This document shows positions 1 to 10,722 of a stretch of DNA of 47,670 bases, in pieces (positions within the stretch are counted from its first letter, which is position 1; each line of letters starts with the position of its first letter). A program made the translations under genes and the position numbers. Source of the DNA: Desulfuromonadales bacterium (GTDB lineage Bacteria; Desulfobacterota; Desulfuromonadia; Desulfuromonadales; BM103); assembly GCA_023701265.1 (NCBI GenBank), contig JAMPXI010000005.1, positions 1 to 47,670 of the forward strand. The letters run 5' to 3'. The notes beneath the pieces are model-generated. The model was not told the DNA's origin. It worked only from the letters and a program-made list of their open reading frames with translations, and ran no database searches.

Positions 1-96
1 CGCACTTTGCAACGTCGCCCCGAGTTGTTGGAGAGGGCGGAGTTGGGCAAGGCCGATCTGAAAATGCTGGAGGAATTGCGGCGGGAACAGAAGTGA
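1..96 (+). CDS. trmD: tRNA (guanine-N1)-methyltransferase TrmD, C-terminal fragment (5' end outside window)
   Basis: Open frame from base 1 to TGA at 94-96 (RTLQRRPELLERAELGKADLKMLEELRREQK); TrmD-like C-terminus immediately upstream of rplS. Confidence 0.75.
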   Translation, partial: RTLQRRPELLERAELGKADLKMLEELRREQK

Positions 97-106
97 TGAG
101 TCTGGG

Positions 107-199
107 GTGTCAGGCAGCGGGCCCGTCGATTTGGCGGACAAAAACTCACTGCGCTCAGACAGTTTGTCCGCTTGCATCGCCGCACCCGCTACCTGACAC
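107..199. repeat. Nested inverted-repeat element (REP/MITE-like) in the trmD-rplS intergenic region
   Basis: Outer arms tgtcaggcagcggg (108-121) / cccgctacctgaca (185-198), 1 mismatch; inner perfect arms gcggacaaa (134-142) / tttgtccgc (163-171). Confidence 0.7.
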
Positions 200-268
200 A
201 AAGTTGGTCAGGGTCAAGTCCCCCGAACTTTTCTTTCAACGGCAGACACCGCCCGCTTCTATTTTTTC

Positions 269-297
269 TTGACTTGCGCCGCATACTGTTGTAATTA
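269..297 (+). promoter_or_regulatory. Candidate sigma70 promoter for rplS
   Basis: TTGACT-N17-TAATTA, 32 bp upstream of the rplS ATG. Confidence 0.55.
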
Positions 298-328
298 GGC
301 AATTCGCCGAAATTGAGGAGGAACTACG

Positions 329-676
329 ATGAACATCGTCGATCGTATTGGTATGGAGCAGATGCGCAAGGATATTCCTGTGTTCAAGGCAGGGGATACC
401 CTGAAGGTCCATGTGCGCATCACTGAAGGTGACAAGCAGCGCATCCAGCTGTTCCAGGGAGTCTGCATCGCCCGCCACAACAAGGGCGTCGGCTCTTCGT
501 TCATGGTCCGCAAGGTCTCCAACGGCGTCGGTGTCGAGCGCGTTTTCCCGCTGCATGCCCCGACCGTCGAGAAGATCGAAGTGCTGACCATTGGCCGCGT
601 GCGCCGCGCCAAGCTTTACTACCTGCGCAACCTGCAGGGAAAAGCCGCCCGTATCCGCGAGCTGCGCAAGAAGTAA
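329..676 (+). CDS. rplS: 50S ribosomal protein L19
   Basis: 115 aa [31 protein letters not shown]...[12 protein letters not shown] gaggagg upstream. Confidence 0.97.
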   Translation: MNIVDRIGMEQMRKDIPVFKAGDTLKVHVRITEGDKQRIQLFQGVCIARHNKGVGSSFMVRKVSNGVGVERVFPLHAPTVEKIEVLTIGRVRRAKLYYLRNLQGKAARIRELRKK

Positions 677-700
677 TTTTTCTCGACAGCAGAAGAATTC

Positions 701-729
701 AAAGCCCCGGCCTGTGCCGGGGCTTTTTT
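701..729 (+). terminator. Rho-independent terminator after rplS
   Basis: aaagccccggcctgtgccggggctttttta stem-loop plus T-run. Confidence 0.9.
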
Positions 730-792
730 ATTGGCGGCATCTATCGGCAGGCTGGTCAATCCCGCTTGGCGTGACTTCGAACCAGTGGCATA

Positions 793-1443
793 ATGCCCGC
801 CATGACTGCCCAATCCGAACTCTTTGCCGCGATCCCCCTTTCCACCCTGCACTTCGAACGCCAGGCGCAGGCCCGGGGTTTCCGGGCCGTGGCCGGGATT
901 GACGAAGCCGGTCGCGGGCCGTTGGCCGGTCCGGTGGTCGCTGCCGCAGTCATCCTCCCTGAAGTTTTCGATCTTCCCGGCCTGACCGACTCCAAGCAGC
1001 TCAGTGAAAAGGCCCGTGAACGGCTCTACCCATTGATTCGCGCCCAGGCGCTGGCGGTTGGCATCGGCGTGGCCCGCGCCGAGGAGATCGACCGGATCAA
1101 CATCCTCCAGGCCACCCTGCTCGGCATGCAGCGGGCGGTCGGACGGCTCAACCTTCCCCCCGATTTCCTGCTGATCGACGGCAACGTGCCGGTGCCGCTT
1201 GCCCTGCCGCAGCAGACGCTGGTCAAGGGCGATTCCCGTTCCCTCTCGATTGCCGCCGCCTCGGTGGTTGCCAAGGTGGTGCGCGACCGGATCATGTGTT
1301 CCCTCGACCGTCTGCATCCCGGCTACGGTTTTGCCGGTCACAAGGGGTATGGCAGCGCCGCCCACCGCGCCGCGATCGCCGCCCTTGGTCCGTCCCCCTG
1401 TCACCGCCGTACCTTCGGCGGGGTGCGCGAGCACTGCCCGTGA
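793..1443 (+). CDS. rnhB: Ribonuclease HII
   Basis: AGIDEAGRGPLAGPVVAAAVIL signature, 216 aa. Confidence 0.96.
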   Translation: MPAMTAQSELFAAIPLSTLHFERQAQARGFRAVAGIDEAGRGPLAGPVVAAAVILPEVFDLPGLTDSKQLSEKARERLYPLIRAQALAVGIGVARAEEIDRINILQATLLGMQRAVGRLNLPPDFLLIDGNVPVPLALPQQTLVKGDSRSLSIAAASVVAKVVRDRIMCSLDRLHPGYGFAGHKGYGSAAHRAAIAALGPSPCHRRTFGGVREHCP

Positions 1444-1802
1444 CCCAGGCACGGCTGAGCCTCGGCAAACAAGGGGAGGAACTGGCCGCCCGCTATCTCG
1501 AGCAGCGCGGTTTCACGATTCTCGCGCGCAATCACCGCACCCCGGTCGGAGAGCTTGACATCATCGCCCGTGACCGCCGGCACCTGCTCATTGTCGAGGT
1601 CAAAACCAGGCGCAGCATGGCTTTCGGTGCCCCGGCCGAGGCGGTCGGTGCGCACAAGCAGCGCCAGATCCTGCGGGCCGCACAATGGTATCTGGCAACC
1701 GCCCGTTACCCCGATCTGCAGCCGCGCTTCGATGTGATTTCGGTCCTCGCCGGCAAAGGTGAGCCGGTCATCTCTCATATTGCCAATGCCTTCGGTGTCT
1801 AA
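1440..1802 (+). CDS. YraN/UPF0102 family nuclease-like protein
   Basis: GTG start at 1440 overlapping the rnhB stop; LGKQGEELAARYLEQRGFTILARNHRTPVGELDIIARD typical of UPF0102. Confidence 0.9.
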   Translation: MTQARLSLGKQGEELAARYLEQRGFTILARNHRTPVGELDIIARDRRHLLIVEVKTRRSMAFGAPAEAVGAHKQRQILRAAQWYLATARYPDLQPRFDVISVLAGKGEPVISHIANAFGV

Positions 1803-1878
1803 GCCTTTGCGTTTGTTTGCCTTTTCGTGATTAACACCGTACAATCAATCATCTGATTTGTGGTCCGAGGAGGTCAGG

Positions 1879-3825
1879 GTGTCCGTCTCATTGCGGAGTT
1901 TGGGGCTGTTGCGGGTTGCCGCCGTCACCCCTGAACTGAAGGTCGCCGACGTCGGTTTCAATGTCATCGCCATCGAAGCGGCCGCGGCGCAAGCCGCGGC
2001 GCAAGGCGTGCGTCTGGCGGTCTTCCCTGAACTGGCCGTCACCGGCTACAGCTGCGGCGACCTGTTCGGCCAGCAGTTGCTGTTGGCGCAGACCGAAGTC
2101 GGGTTGTTGCGTCTGGCCGCGGTCAGTGCGCGACTCGGCATTGCCCTGGTGGTCGGCGCACCACTGCGCCAGGGGGGGCGCCTGTTCAACGCGGCCGTGG
2201 TGCTGAGCGGCGGCCAGGTGTGCGGCATCGTCCCTAAGACCTTCCTTCCCAACAGCCAGGAATTCTACGAGCAGCGCTGGTTTGCCACCGCCGCCGAGAC
2301 GACTGCCGATCACCTCCTGCTTGGTGGCTTGAACGTGCCGTTCGGCACCGACCTGCTCTTCCCCGCCGTCGACTTTCCGGAATGCGTCCTCGGTATCGAG
2401 GTCTGCGAGGATGCCTGGGTGGCCAGCCCGCCGAGCGGCGACCTGGCCGTGGCCGGGGCGACGCTCTTGGCCAACCTCTCGGCCAGTCCGGAGATCCTCG
2501 GCAAATGTGCTTACCGCCGTGCCCTGGTCGAGGCGCAGTCGGCCCGCTGCCTGGCCGCCTATCTCTATGCCTCGGCCGGCCCCGGCGAATCGAGTACCGA
2601 TCTGGTCTTCTCCGGCCACTCCCTGGTTGCCGAATACGGCCAAGTGCTCGCCGAAACGGAGCGTTTCTGCTTCGATGCGACCCTGGCCATCGCCGATATC
2701 GATCTCGAGCGGCTGGCCGGCGAGCGCCTGCGCCAGAGCAGCTTCACGGCCAGTCGGCCGCAGCGCCGCTATCGGCAGGTGCCGATTGCCGTGGGCGACA
2801 CCCCTGCGGCGAGGTTCCAGCGTCCGGTGCCGCGCACACCGTTCGTGCCGGCCCAGGCCGGGGAGCGTGATGCCCGCTGCCGGGAGATCTTCGCCATTCA
2901 GACCACCGGGCTGATGACCCGGTTGCGCCACACTGGCAGCCGCCAGGTGGTGCTCGGCATCTCCGGCGGGCTCGATTCGACCCTGGCTCTGCTGGTTGCG
3001 GTCAAGGCGTTTGACCGGTTGGGATTGCCGCGTTCCGGGATCAATGCGGTGACCATGCCCGGTTTCGGCACGACCGCCCGTACCCGCGGCAATGCCGAGG
3101 TGCTGGCCGGGGACCTCGGTGTCACCTTGCGCACCATCGCCATCGATGCGGCGGTCATTCAGCATTTTCGCGACATCGACCACGACCCGATGCAGCATGA
3201 CATCACCTTCGAGAACGCCCAGGCGCGCGAGCGCACCCAGATCCTGATGGATGTTGCCAACCAGGTGGGCGGGTTGGTGATCGGCACCGGCGACCTCTCC
3301 GAACTGGCCCTTGGCTGGTGCACCTACAACGGCGATCATATGTCGATGTATGCGGTCAACGCGGCCGTGCCGAAAACGTTGGTGCGCTACCTGATCAACT
3401 GGTGCGCCGAAGCCGAATTCCAGGACAAGACGGCGGCGGTGCTGCACGACATCTGCGCCACCCCGGTCTCCCCCGAACTGCTCCCGCCACGCCCTGACGG
3501 CACCATCAGCCAGGAGACCGAGGCACAGGTCGGCCCCTATGAGCTGCATGACTTTTTCCTCTATCATGTGGTGCGCTGCCACTTCGCCCCGCGCAAGGTG
3601 CTGCAGCTGGCTGCGCAGGCCTTCGGCGACGACTATTCCCGAGAGGAGCTGCGGCGCTGGCTGAAGCTGTTCCTGCAGCGGTTTTTCACCCAGCAGTTCA
3701 AGCGCTCCTGTCTGCCGGACGGACCGAAGGTCGGCAGCGTGGCGCTCTCGCCGCGCGGCGACTGGCGCATGCCGAGCGATGCCAGCGTCGCGATGTGGCT
3801 GGCGGATCTTGACGGGGATTCGTAG
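1879..3825 (+). CDS. nadE: Glutamine-dependent NAD+ synthetase (nitrilase domain plus NAD synthase)
   Basis: N-terminal carbon-nitrogen hydrolase, C-terminal [20 protein letters not shown]-loop. The ORF track begins at TTG 1858; GTG 1879 is a more likely start. Confidence 0.93.
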   Translation: MSVSLRSLGLLRVAAVTPELKVADVGFNVIAIEAAAAQAAAQGVRLAVFPELAVTGYSCGDLFGQQLLLAQTEVGLLRLAAVSARLGIALVVGAPLRQGGRLFNAAVVLSGGQVCGIVPKTFLPNSQEFYEQRWFATAAETTADHLLLGGLNVPFGTDLLFPAVDFPECVLGIEVCEDAWVASPPSGDLAVAGATLLANLSASPEILGKCAYRRALVEAQSARCLAAYLYASAGPGESSTDLVFSGHSLVAEYGQVLAETERFCFDATLAIADIDLERLAGERLRQSSFTASRPQRRYRQVPIAVGDTPAARFQRPVPRTPFVPAQAGERDARCREIFAIQTTGLMTRLRHTGSRQVVLGISGGLDSTLALLVAVKAFDRLGLPRSGINAVTMPGFGTTARTRGNAEVLAGDLGVTLRTIAIDAAVIQHFRDIDHDPMQHDITFENAQARERTQILMDVANQVGGLVIGTGDLSELALGWCTYNGDHMSMYAVNAAVPKTLVRYLINWCAEAEFQDKTAAVLHDICATPVSPELLPPRPDGTISQETEAQVGPYELHDFFLYHVVRCHFAPRKVLQLAAQAFGDDYSREELRRWLKLFLQRFFTQQFKRSCLPDGPKVGSVALSPRGDWRMPSDASVAMWLADLDGDS

Positions 3826-3868
3826 GGGCGGACGGCGTCCGCCCTGGGCGCATGCCATGCGCCCCTAC
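3822..3868. repeat. REP/MITE-like double palindrome overlapping the nadE stop codon
   Basis: GTAGGGGCGGACGGCGTCCGCCCTGGGCGCATGCCATGCGCCCCTAC: terminal arms GTAGGGGCG/CGCCCCTAC enclosing two hairpins (GGGCGGAC-GGC-GTCCGCCC and GGGCGCAT-GCC-ATGCGCCC). Confidence 0.8.
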
Positions 3869-3901
3869 AAAACCTAACTACAACTGTTTCTTGTGAAAAA
3901 T

Positions 3902-4753
3902 ATGCCCGGTATCCTTTACGTCGTCGCCACGCCGATCGGCAATCTCGAGGACATCACCGCCCGTGCTTTGCGCATCCTGCGCGAGGTTGCCCTGATCGCC
4001 GCCGAGGATACCCGGCACAGTCGCAAGCTGCTCAATCACTTCGGCATCCACACGCCGCTGATCTCCTGTCACGAACACAACGAGCAGCAGCGTCAGGATA
4101 CGTTGATCAGCCGCCTGCTGGCGGGAGAGAGCATTGCCCTGATCAGTGATGCCGGTACGCCGGCGATCGCCGATCCGGGCTACCGCCTGGTGCGGGCCTG
4201 CCACCTGGCGGGGGTGACGGTGACGCCGATACCGGGGGCATCGGCCCTGCTGGCGGCCCTCAGCGCCGCCGGCGAACCGACTGACCGCTTCGTTTTCGAA
4301 GGATTCCTGCCGACCCGGGCGGCCGCGCGCGAAGCGGCTCTGCGCGCAATATGCAACGAGCCGCGTACCGTGGTTTGCTACGAAACCCCGCATCGGCTGC
4401 TGGCGGCCCTTGCCGCGATTGCCGCCGTCTGGGGAGCGGAGCGGCCGCTGGTGGTGGCGCGCGAGCTAACCAAGCTGCACGAGGAACTGTTCCGTGGTAC
4501 GGTAAATCAGGCGCTGGAGCATTTCGGTGCGGCACGGGTGCGCGGCGAGTTGGTGCTGATCCTGCCGCCGTATGCTGCCGCGGCGCCGCCGCGCGATCTG
4601 GCGGTGGTGTTACGCGACCTGCTGGTCACCCAGCGGCTGTCGCGCAAGGAAGCGGTCAAACTGGTGGCCAAGGATTTCGGGGTGCCGCGCAGTGATGTTT
4701 ACCGGATCAGTCTGGAGATCGATCAGAGCAAGGGGGAGAAGGAGTCGGCATGA
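3902..4753 (+). CDS. rsmI: 16S rRNA (cytidine-2'-O)-methyltransferase RsmI
   Basis: MPGILYVVATPIGNLEDITARALRIL...AEDTRHSRKLLNHF. ATG 3902; GTG 3893 is an alternative start. Confidence 0.95.
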   Translation: MPGILYVVATPIGNLEDITARALRILREVALIAAEDTRHSRKLLNHFGIHTPLISCHEHNEQQRQDTLISRLLAGESIALISDAGTPAIADPGYRLVRACHLAGVTVTPIPGASALLAALSAAGEPTDRFVFEGFLPTRAAAREAALRAICNEPRTVVCYETPHRLLAALAAIAAVWGAERPLVVARELTKLHEELFRGTVNQALEHFGAARVRGELVLILPPYAAAAPPRDLAVVLRDLLVTQRLSRKEAVKLVAKDFGVPRSDVYRISLEIDQSKGEKESA

Positions 4754-5136
4754 CGGCGAAGGCGAAAATCCTGCTGATTGATGATCATCGCACGGTATTG
4801 CGGCTGTTGGAGGCGATCCTCAAGCTGAAGGGGTATGAACTGCTCTATGCTGAGAACGGTCAGCAGGGGATGGCCATGGCGCGCCAGGAACAGCCCGATC
4901 TGATCCTGCTCGATGTGATGATGCCGGAAATCGACGGCTTCAAGGTCTGCCAATATCTTAAGGGACAAGCGGAGACTGCTGATATCCCCGTGGTCTTTCT
5001 CACTGCCCGCGGCGCCGAAGGCGATCTGGCGACCGGCCAACGGGTCGGGGCGCAGGGTTTTCTGACCAAGCCGTTTCTGGCGCGGGAAGTGCTTGATACG
5101 ATCGAGCGGCTGCTGGCACGTTCCCGCGAAGGTTAG
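4750..5136 (+). CDS. Single-domain (CheY-like) response regulator
   Basis: ILLIDDHRTVLRLLEAIL...DLILLDVMMPEIDGFKVCQYL...KPF receiver domain; ATGA overlap with rsmI. Confidence 0.93.
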   Translation: MTAKAKILLIDDHRTVLRLLEAILKLKGYELLYAENGQQGMAMARQEQPDLILLDVMMPEIDGFKVCQYLKGQAETADIPVVFLTARGAEGDLATGQRVGAQGFLTKPFLAREVLDTIERLLARSREG

Positions 5137-5408
5137 TGGCGGGTCGCAAAGTCGGAACACTCCATCGGCCCGTCCAGCCACTCGACCGTTACCTCATCGA
5201 CCGCTGCTCGCGGCGGTCCCTGCCGGCACCAAGCGATGGCCTGATCAACCGCCGTCTTCTCCCCTTCGAACAACGCCTCGACGCTGCCGTCCGGCAGGTT
5301 GCGCACCCAGCCATCAAGTCCGAGCTGTCTCGCCATTTCCACGGTCGATTGACGGTAGAAGACCCCCTGGACCCGGCCGGTTACCCGCACCCGTGCACGC
5401 GCTATCAT
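5133..5408 (-). CDS. acyP: Acylphosphatase
   Basis: RVRVTGRVQGVFYRQSTVEMARQLGLDGWVRNLPDGSVEALFEG signature. Confidence 0.95.
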   Translation of the reverse strand: MIARARVRVTGRVQGVFYRQSTVEMARQLGLDGWVRNLPDGSVEALFEGEKTAVDQAIAWCRQGPPRAAVDEVTVEWLDGPMECSDFATRH

Positions 5409-5412
5409 AAAG

Positions 5413-7470
<2,058 letters not shown>

Positions 7471-7583
7471 TTATAGCACAGCGAAGGAGGGGGTGCAATT
7501 GCCGGCAAGTCGATTGCCAAGGCGGCGACTCTCCGGTACAATCCCTATTGTTTCAAGGATTTCTGAAATTTCAAGGGACAATA

Positions 7584-8846
7584 ATGCAGCTTGGCGCGGA
7601 ACATTGGTGGCACATCGCAGGGCTTGTGCTGCTGTTCATGGTGGCGGCATTCTTCTCCGCCGCCGAAACGGCGCTGATGTCCATCGACCGGCTGCGGGTC
7701 CGATATCTGGCGGTGAAAGGGAAACCCGCCGCGCTGCAGCTGCAGGCGTTGCTGGCCCATCCGGAACGGCTGCTCAGCGCCATCCTGCTCGGCAACAACC
7801 TGGCCAATATCGCCGCCTCGGTGTTCACCACGGCGCTGTTTTTCTCTGTATTCGGCCCGCGCGGCGAACTGCTCATCGTGCTGATCCTGACGCCGCTGCT
7901 GGTGGTGTTCACCGAGGCCTGGCCGAAGACCTATGCCGCCCGCTACCCGGAAAAGATGTCCTTTCTGCTCCTGCACCCGATGCGCCTGATCTTGTGGCTG
8001 CTGCAGCCGTTCACCTGGGCGCTGGCAGGGACATCCTCCCTGCTGAACCGCTGTCTGCGAGGCGAGGAGCAGCGTCCGCTGATCTCCGAGGACGAACTGC
8101 GCTCGTTCATCGAATTCGGCGAACATGCCGGGGTGGTGGCCAAGGGGACGCGCAAGATGCTGCACGGTGTCTTCGATCTCGGCGAGATCAGGGTGCGCGA
8201 TGTCATGGTGCCGCGCAACGAGGTGGTTGGCATCGAGGCCGATACTTCCTTTGCCGAAGTGTTGAAGGTTGTTGCCGTAACCCACCACTCGCGCTTCCCG
8301 GTTTATGAGGGTGACCTCGATCGGGTGGTGGGGGTCATCCATACCAAGGAAATCCTTGACTGCCTTGATTCTCCAGGCGAGTTCTCGCTGCGCCGGTTGG
8401 CCCGGCCGCCGCTGTTCGTTCCCGAGGCCAAGCCGATCGAGGCCCTGTTGCAAACCTTTCGCCGACGGCATCTGCATCTGGCCATGGTGGTCGACGAATA
8501 TGGCGGAGTGGCGGGGATTGTCACGCTGGAAGACATCTTCGAGGTGATCGTCGGTGAAATCCAGGATGAGTACGATGAGGAGGAGGCCTTGATCCGGCCG
8601 TTGGGGCCTAACCGCTTCCTGGTCGACGGCAGCGCCACTCTGCGGGCCGTCAATCTCCGCTTCGCTCTCGGGCTTTCCGAGGAACATGTCACGACCTTGG
8701 CCGGCTTCCTGATGAATGCCCTGGGGAGAATCCCGGTCGAGGGCGATGTCTGCGAGGCTGAAGGGGTGCGTTTTATCGTGCGCAGCATGGCTGATCGGCG
8801 TATCGACGAGATCGAGGTGGAGTTGCCGGAAGTTCCCGTGAAGTAG
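7584..8846 (+). CDS. Hemolysin/CorC (HlyC/CorC) family CBS-domain membrane protein
   Basis: CNNM-type N-terminal membrane region (AAFFSAAETALMSIDRLR), CBS pair, CorC/HlyC C-terminal domain. ATG at 7584 inside the longer ORF. Confidence 0.92.
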   Translation: MQLGAEHWWHIAGLVLLFMVAAFFSAAETALMSIDRLRVRYLAVKGKPAALQLQALLAHPERLLSAILLGNNLANIAASVFTTALFFSVFGPRGELLIVLILTPLLVVFTEAWPKTYAARYPEKMSFLLLHPMRLILWLLQPFTWALAGTSSLLNRCLRGEEQRPLISEDELRSFIEFGEHAGVVAKGTRKMLHGVFDLGEIRVRDVMVPRNEVVGIEADTSFAEVLKVVAVTHHSRFPVYEGDLDRVVGVIHTKEILDCLDSPGEFSLRRLARPPLFVPEAKPIEALLQTFRRRHLHLAMVVDEYGGVAGIVTLEDIFEVIVGEIQDEYDEEEALIRPLGPNRFLVDGSATLRAVNLRFALGLSEEHVTTLAGFLMNALGRIPVEGDVCEAEGVRFIVRSMADRRIDEIEVELPEVPVK

Positions 8847-8909
8847 TCGGCTGCCTGTTGGCGGTCTCCCTGTCTTTTCTCTTTAACCCCCGAAAAATAA
8901 GAATTTTTC

Positions 8910-8938
8910 TTGACACCCCGGTGGCTCGCCGCTATATT
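8910..8938 (+). promoter_or_regulatory. Candidate sigma70 promoter for the mraZ/dcw operon
   Basis: TTGACA-N17-TATATT, 49 bp upstream of the mraZ ATG. Confidence 0.8.
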
Positions 8939-8987
8939 TTGCCCAAGTGGTGGTGAATAGTGTATTTTGCGGCCAAAGAGGGCCAAA

Positions 8988-9437
8988 ATGGGTTTCCAGG
9001 GTGTCTATTACAACTCGATCGACGCCAAGGGGCGAGCCAGTATCCCGGCGCGTTTCCGTGAACTGCTTAACGGTGACGATGCCCTGGTGGTAACCCAGGA
9101 CCGGGGCGGCATCGTTGCCTACCCGGTCGCCGAGTGGGCAAGGTTCATGCAGAATTTTGCCGCTCTCCCCTACGACGATGAGTTCCGCGAAGCCCTCTAT
9201 TTTGCCACGGTCACGCCCGCGACCCACTGCCCGTTCGACAAGCAGGGGCGCATCCAGATTCCTCAATCCCTGCGGGAAAATTGCCAGCTTGATACCGATG
9301 GCGAACGTGACGTGGTCATCGTCGGCACCGACCGTTCAATCCAGATCTGGAACAAGGCCAAGTACGCGGCGATTCTGGCCGAGGCCGAGCAGCGCCTGGC
9401 CCAGACCCGTCAGCGTCGCCTCGAGCTGGGGCTCTGA
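8988..9437 (+). CDS. mraZ: Transcriptional regulator MraZ
   Basis: MGFQGVYYNSIDAKGRASIPARFRE; first gene of the dcw cluster; ATG 8988. Confidence 0.96.
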   Translation: MGFQGVYYNSIDAKGRASIPARFRELLNGDDALVVTQDRGGIVAYPVAEWARFMQNFAALPYDDEFREALYFATVTPATHCPFDKQGRIQIPQSLRENCQLDTDGERDVVIVGTDRSIQIWNKAKYAAILAEAEQRLAQTRQRRLELGL

Positions 9438-9440
9438 GCC

Positions 9441-10391
9441 TTGGCGGCGGAGGCCTTCCGGCACCTTTCGGTGATGCCCGGGGAGGTGCTCGAGCTGCTC
9501 GCTCCGCAACCGGGCGGCATCTATCTTGACGGCACGGTCGGCGGCGGCGGGCATGCCCGCCTGATTCTGGAGGCAAGCGCTCCGGATGGGCGACTGATCG
9601 GTTTCGATCGCGACCCGGCCGCCTTGGCCGCGGCCGCCGCGATGTTGGCAAACTTCGGCGAGCGGGTGACTCTCTGCCACGGCAGCTTCGCCGAGCTTGA
9701 TCGTCAACTCGCAACCATGGGCGTCGATCTCGTTGATGGGATTTTGCTTGATCTCGGCGTTTCCTCCCATCAGCTGGATACTCCGGAGCGGGGTTTCTCT
9801 TTTCGGGAGGACGGGCCGCTGGACATGCGCATGGACCCCGCCCAGCCGGCAAGCGCCGCCGACCTTCTTGCCCGTGCCGATGCCGAGGAGTTGAAGCGGA
9901 TTTTTCGCGAGTACGGCGAAGAGCGCTGGGCCGGCCGAATCGCCCGCGAAATCGTGCGCGTCCGGGGCGGGGCGCCGCTGCTTACCACCCGCCAGTTGGC
10001 CGAACTGGTCTGTCGTGCGGTCCCGGGAGGGTATGTGCCGCAGCGAATCCATCCGGCGACCCGCGTATTCCAGGCGCTGCGCATCGCCGTCAATGGCGAG
10101 CTCGAGGCACTGGAGACAGGTCTGGCGGCGGCCTTGCGCAGTTTGCGTCCCGGCGGCCGCCTGGCGGTCATCAGTTTTCATTCACTGGAAGACCGACTGG
10201 TCAAGCAGGGGTTTCGGACAGCCGCCAACCCGTGCAGTTGCCCCCCGCGTCTGCCGGTCTGTGTCTGCGGCCGGAAGGCGGAAATCAAAATCCTGACCCC
10301 GCGCGGGGTACGCCCCGCCGAGGCTGAAACCATTGCCAACCCTCGTGCCCGCAGCGCTGTGCTGCGGGCAGTCGAGAAGCTGGCTGTTTAG
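9441..10391 (+). CDS. rsmH: 16S rRNA (cytosine1402-N4)-methyltransferase RsmH
   Basis: [52 protein letters not shown]. Confidence 0.97.
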   Translation: MAAEAFRHLSVMPGEVLELLAPQPGGIYLDGTVGGGGHARLILEASAPDGRLIGFDRDPAALAAAAAMLANFGERVTLCHGSFAELDRQLATMGVDLVDGILLDLGVSSHQLDTPERGFSFREDGPLDMRMDPAQPASAADLLARADAEELKRIFREYGEERWAGRIAREIVRVRGGAPLLTTRQLAELVCRAVPGGYVPQRIHPATRVFQALRIAVNGELEALETGLAAALRSLRPGGRLAVISFHSLEDRLVKQGFRTAANPCSCPPRLPVCVCGRKAEIKILTPRGVRPAEAETIANPRARSAVLRAVEKLAV

Positions 10392-10400
10392 GAGGCGAGC

Positions 10401-10718
10401 ATGACCGAAACAACCATTGGCGCATTGCCGAAAATCAACGGATTCGCCCTGAGCCGGCCGCGCCTGCTGCCGACGTTCGGGTTCATCGCGCTGCTGAGTG
10501 TCCTGTCGGTGCTCTTCGTGTGGTGCCGGGTCCAGGCCACCGGTATGGAATACGAGATCTCCAGCCTGGAAGGCGCGGTGCGCAAAGCCAGCCAGGAGAC
10601 CGTGGAACTGCGCTTGGAGGTGGCAACGCTCGGCACGCCGCAGCGGCTTGAGCAGGTGGCGCTCAAGGATCTTGGACTGCGTTTCCCGACCGCCGCACAG
10701 GTGAACACGGTCGATTAG
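10401..10718 (+). CDS. ftsL: Cell division protein FtsL
   Basis: Small bitopic protein with a TM segment and coiled coil, between rsmH and ftsI. Confidence 0.8.
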   Translation: MTETTIGALPKINGFALSRPRLLPTFGFIALLSVLSVLFVWCRVQATGMEYEISSLEGAVRKASQETVELRLEVATLGTPQRLEQVALKDLGLRFPTAAQVNTVD

Positions 10719-10722
10719 GACA

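Noticed and set aside
1888-3858. 656-aa minus-strand ORF antisense to nadE
   Set aside because: Low-complexity His/Gln/Arg/Gly composition typical of the shadow frame of a GC-rich gene; nadE on the plus strand is certain.
8941-8987. MraZ binding boxes upstream of mraZ
   Set aside because: GTGGTGGTG/TAGTG repeats are present but do not give clear evenly spaced boxes; not supportable by eye.
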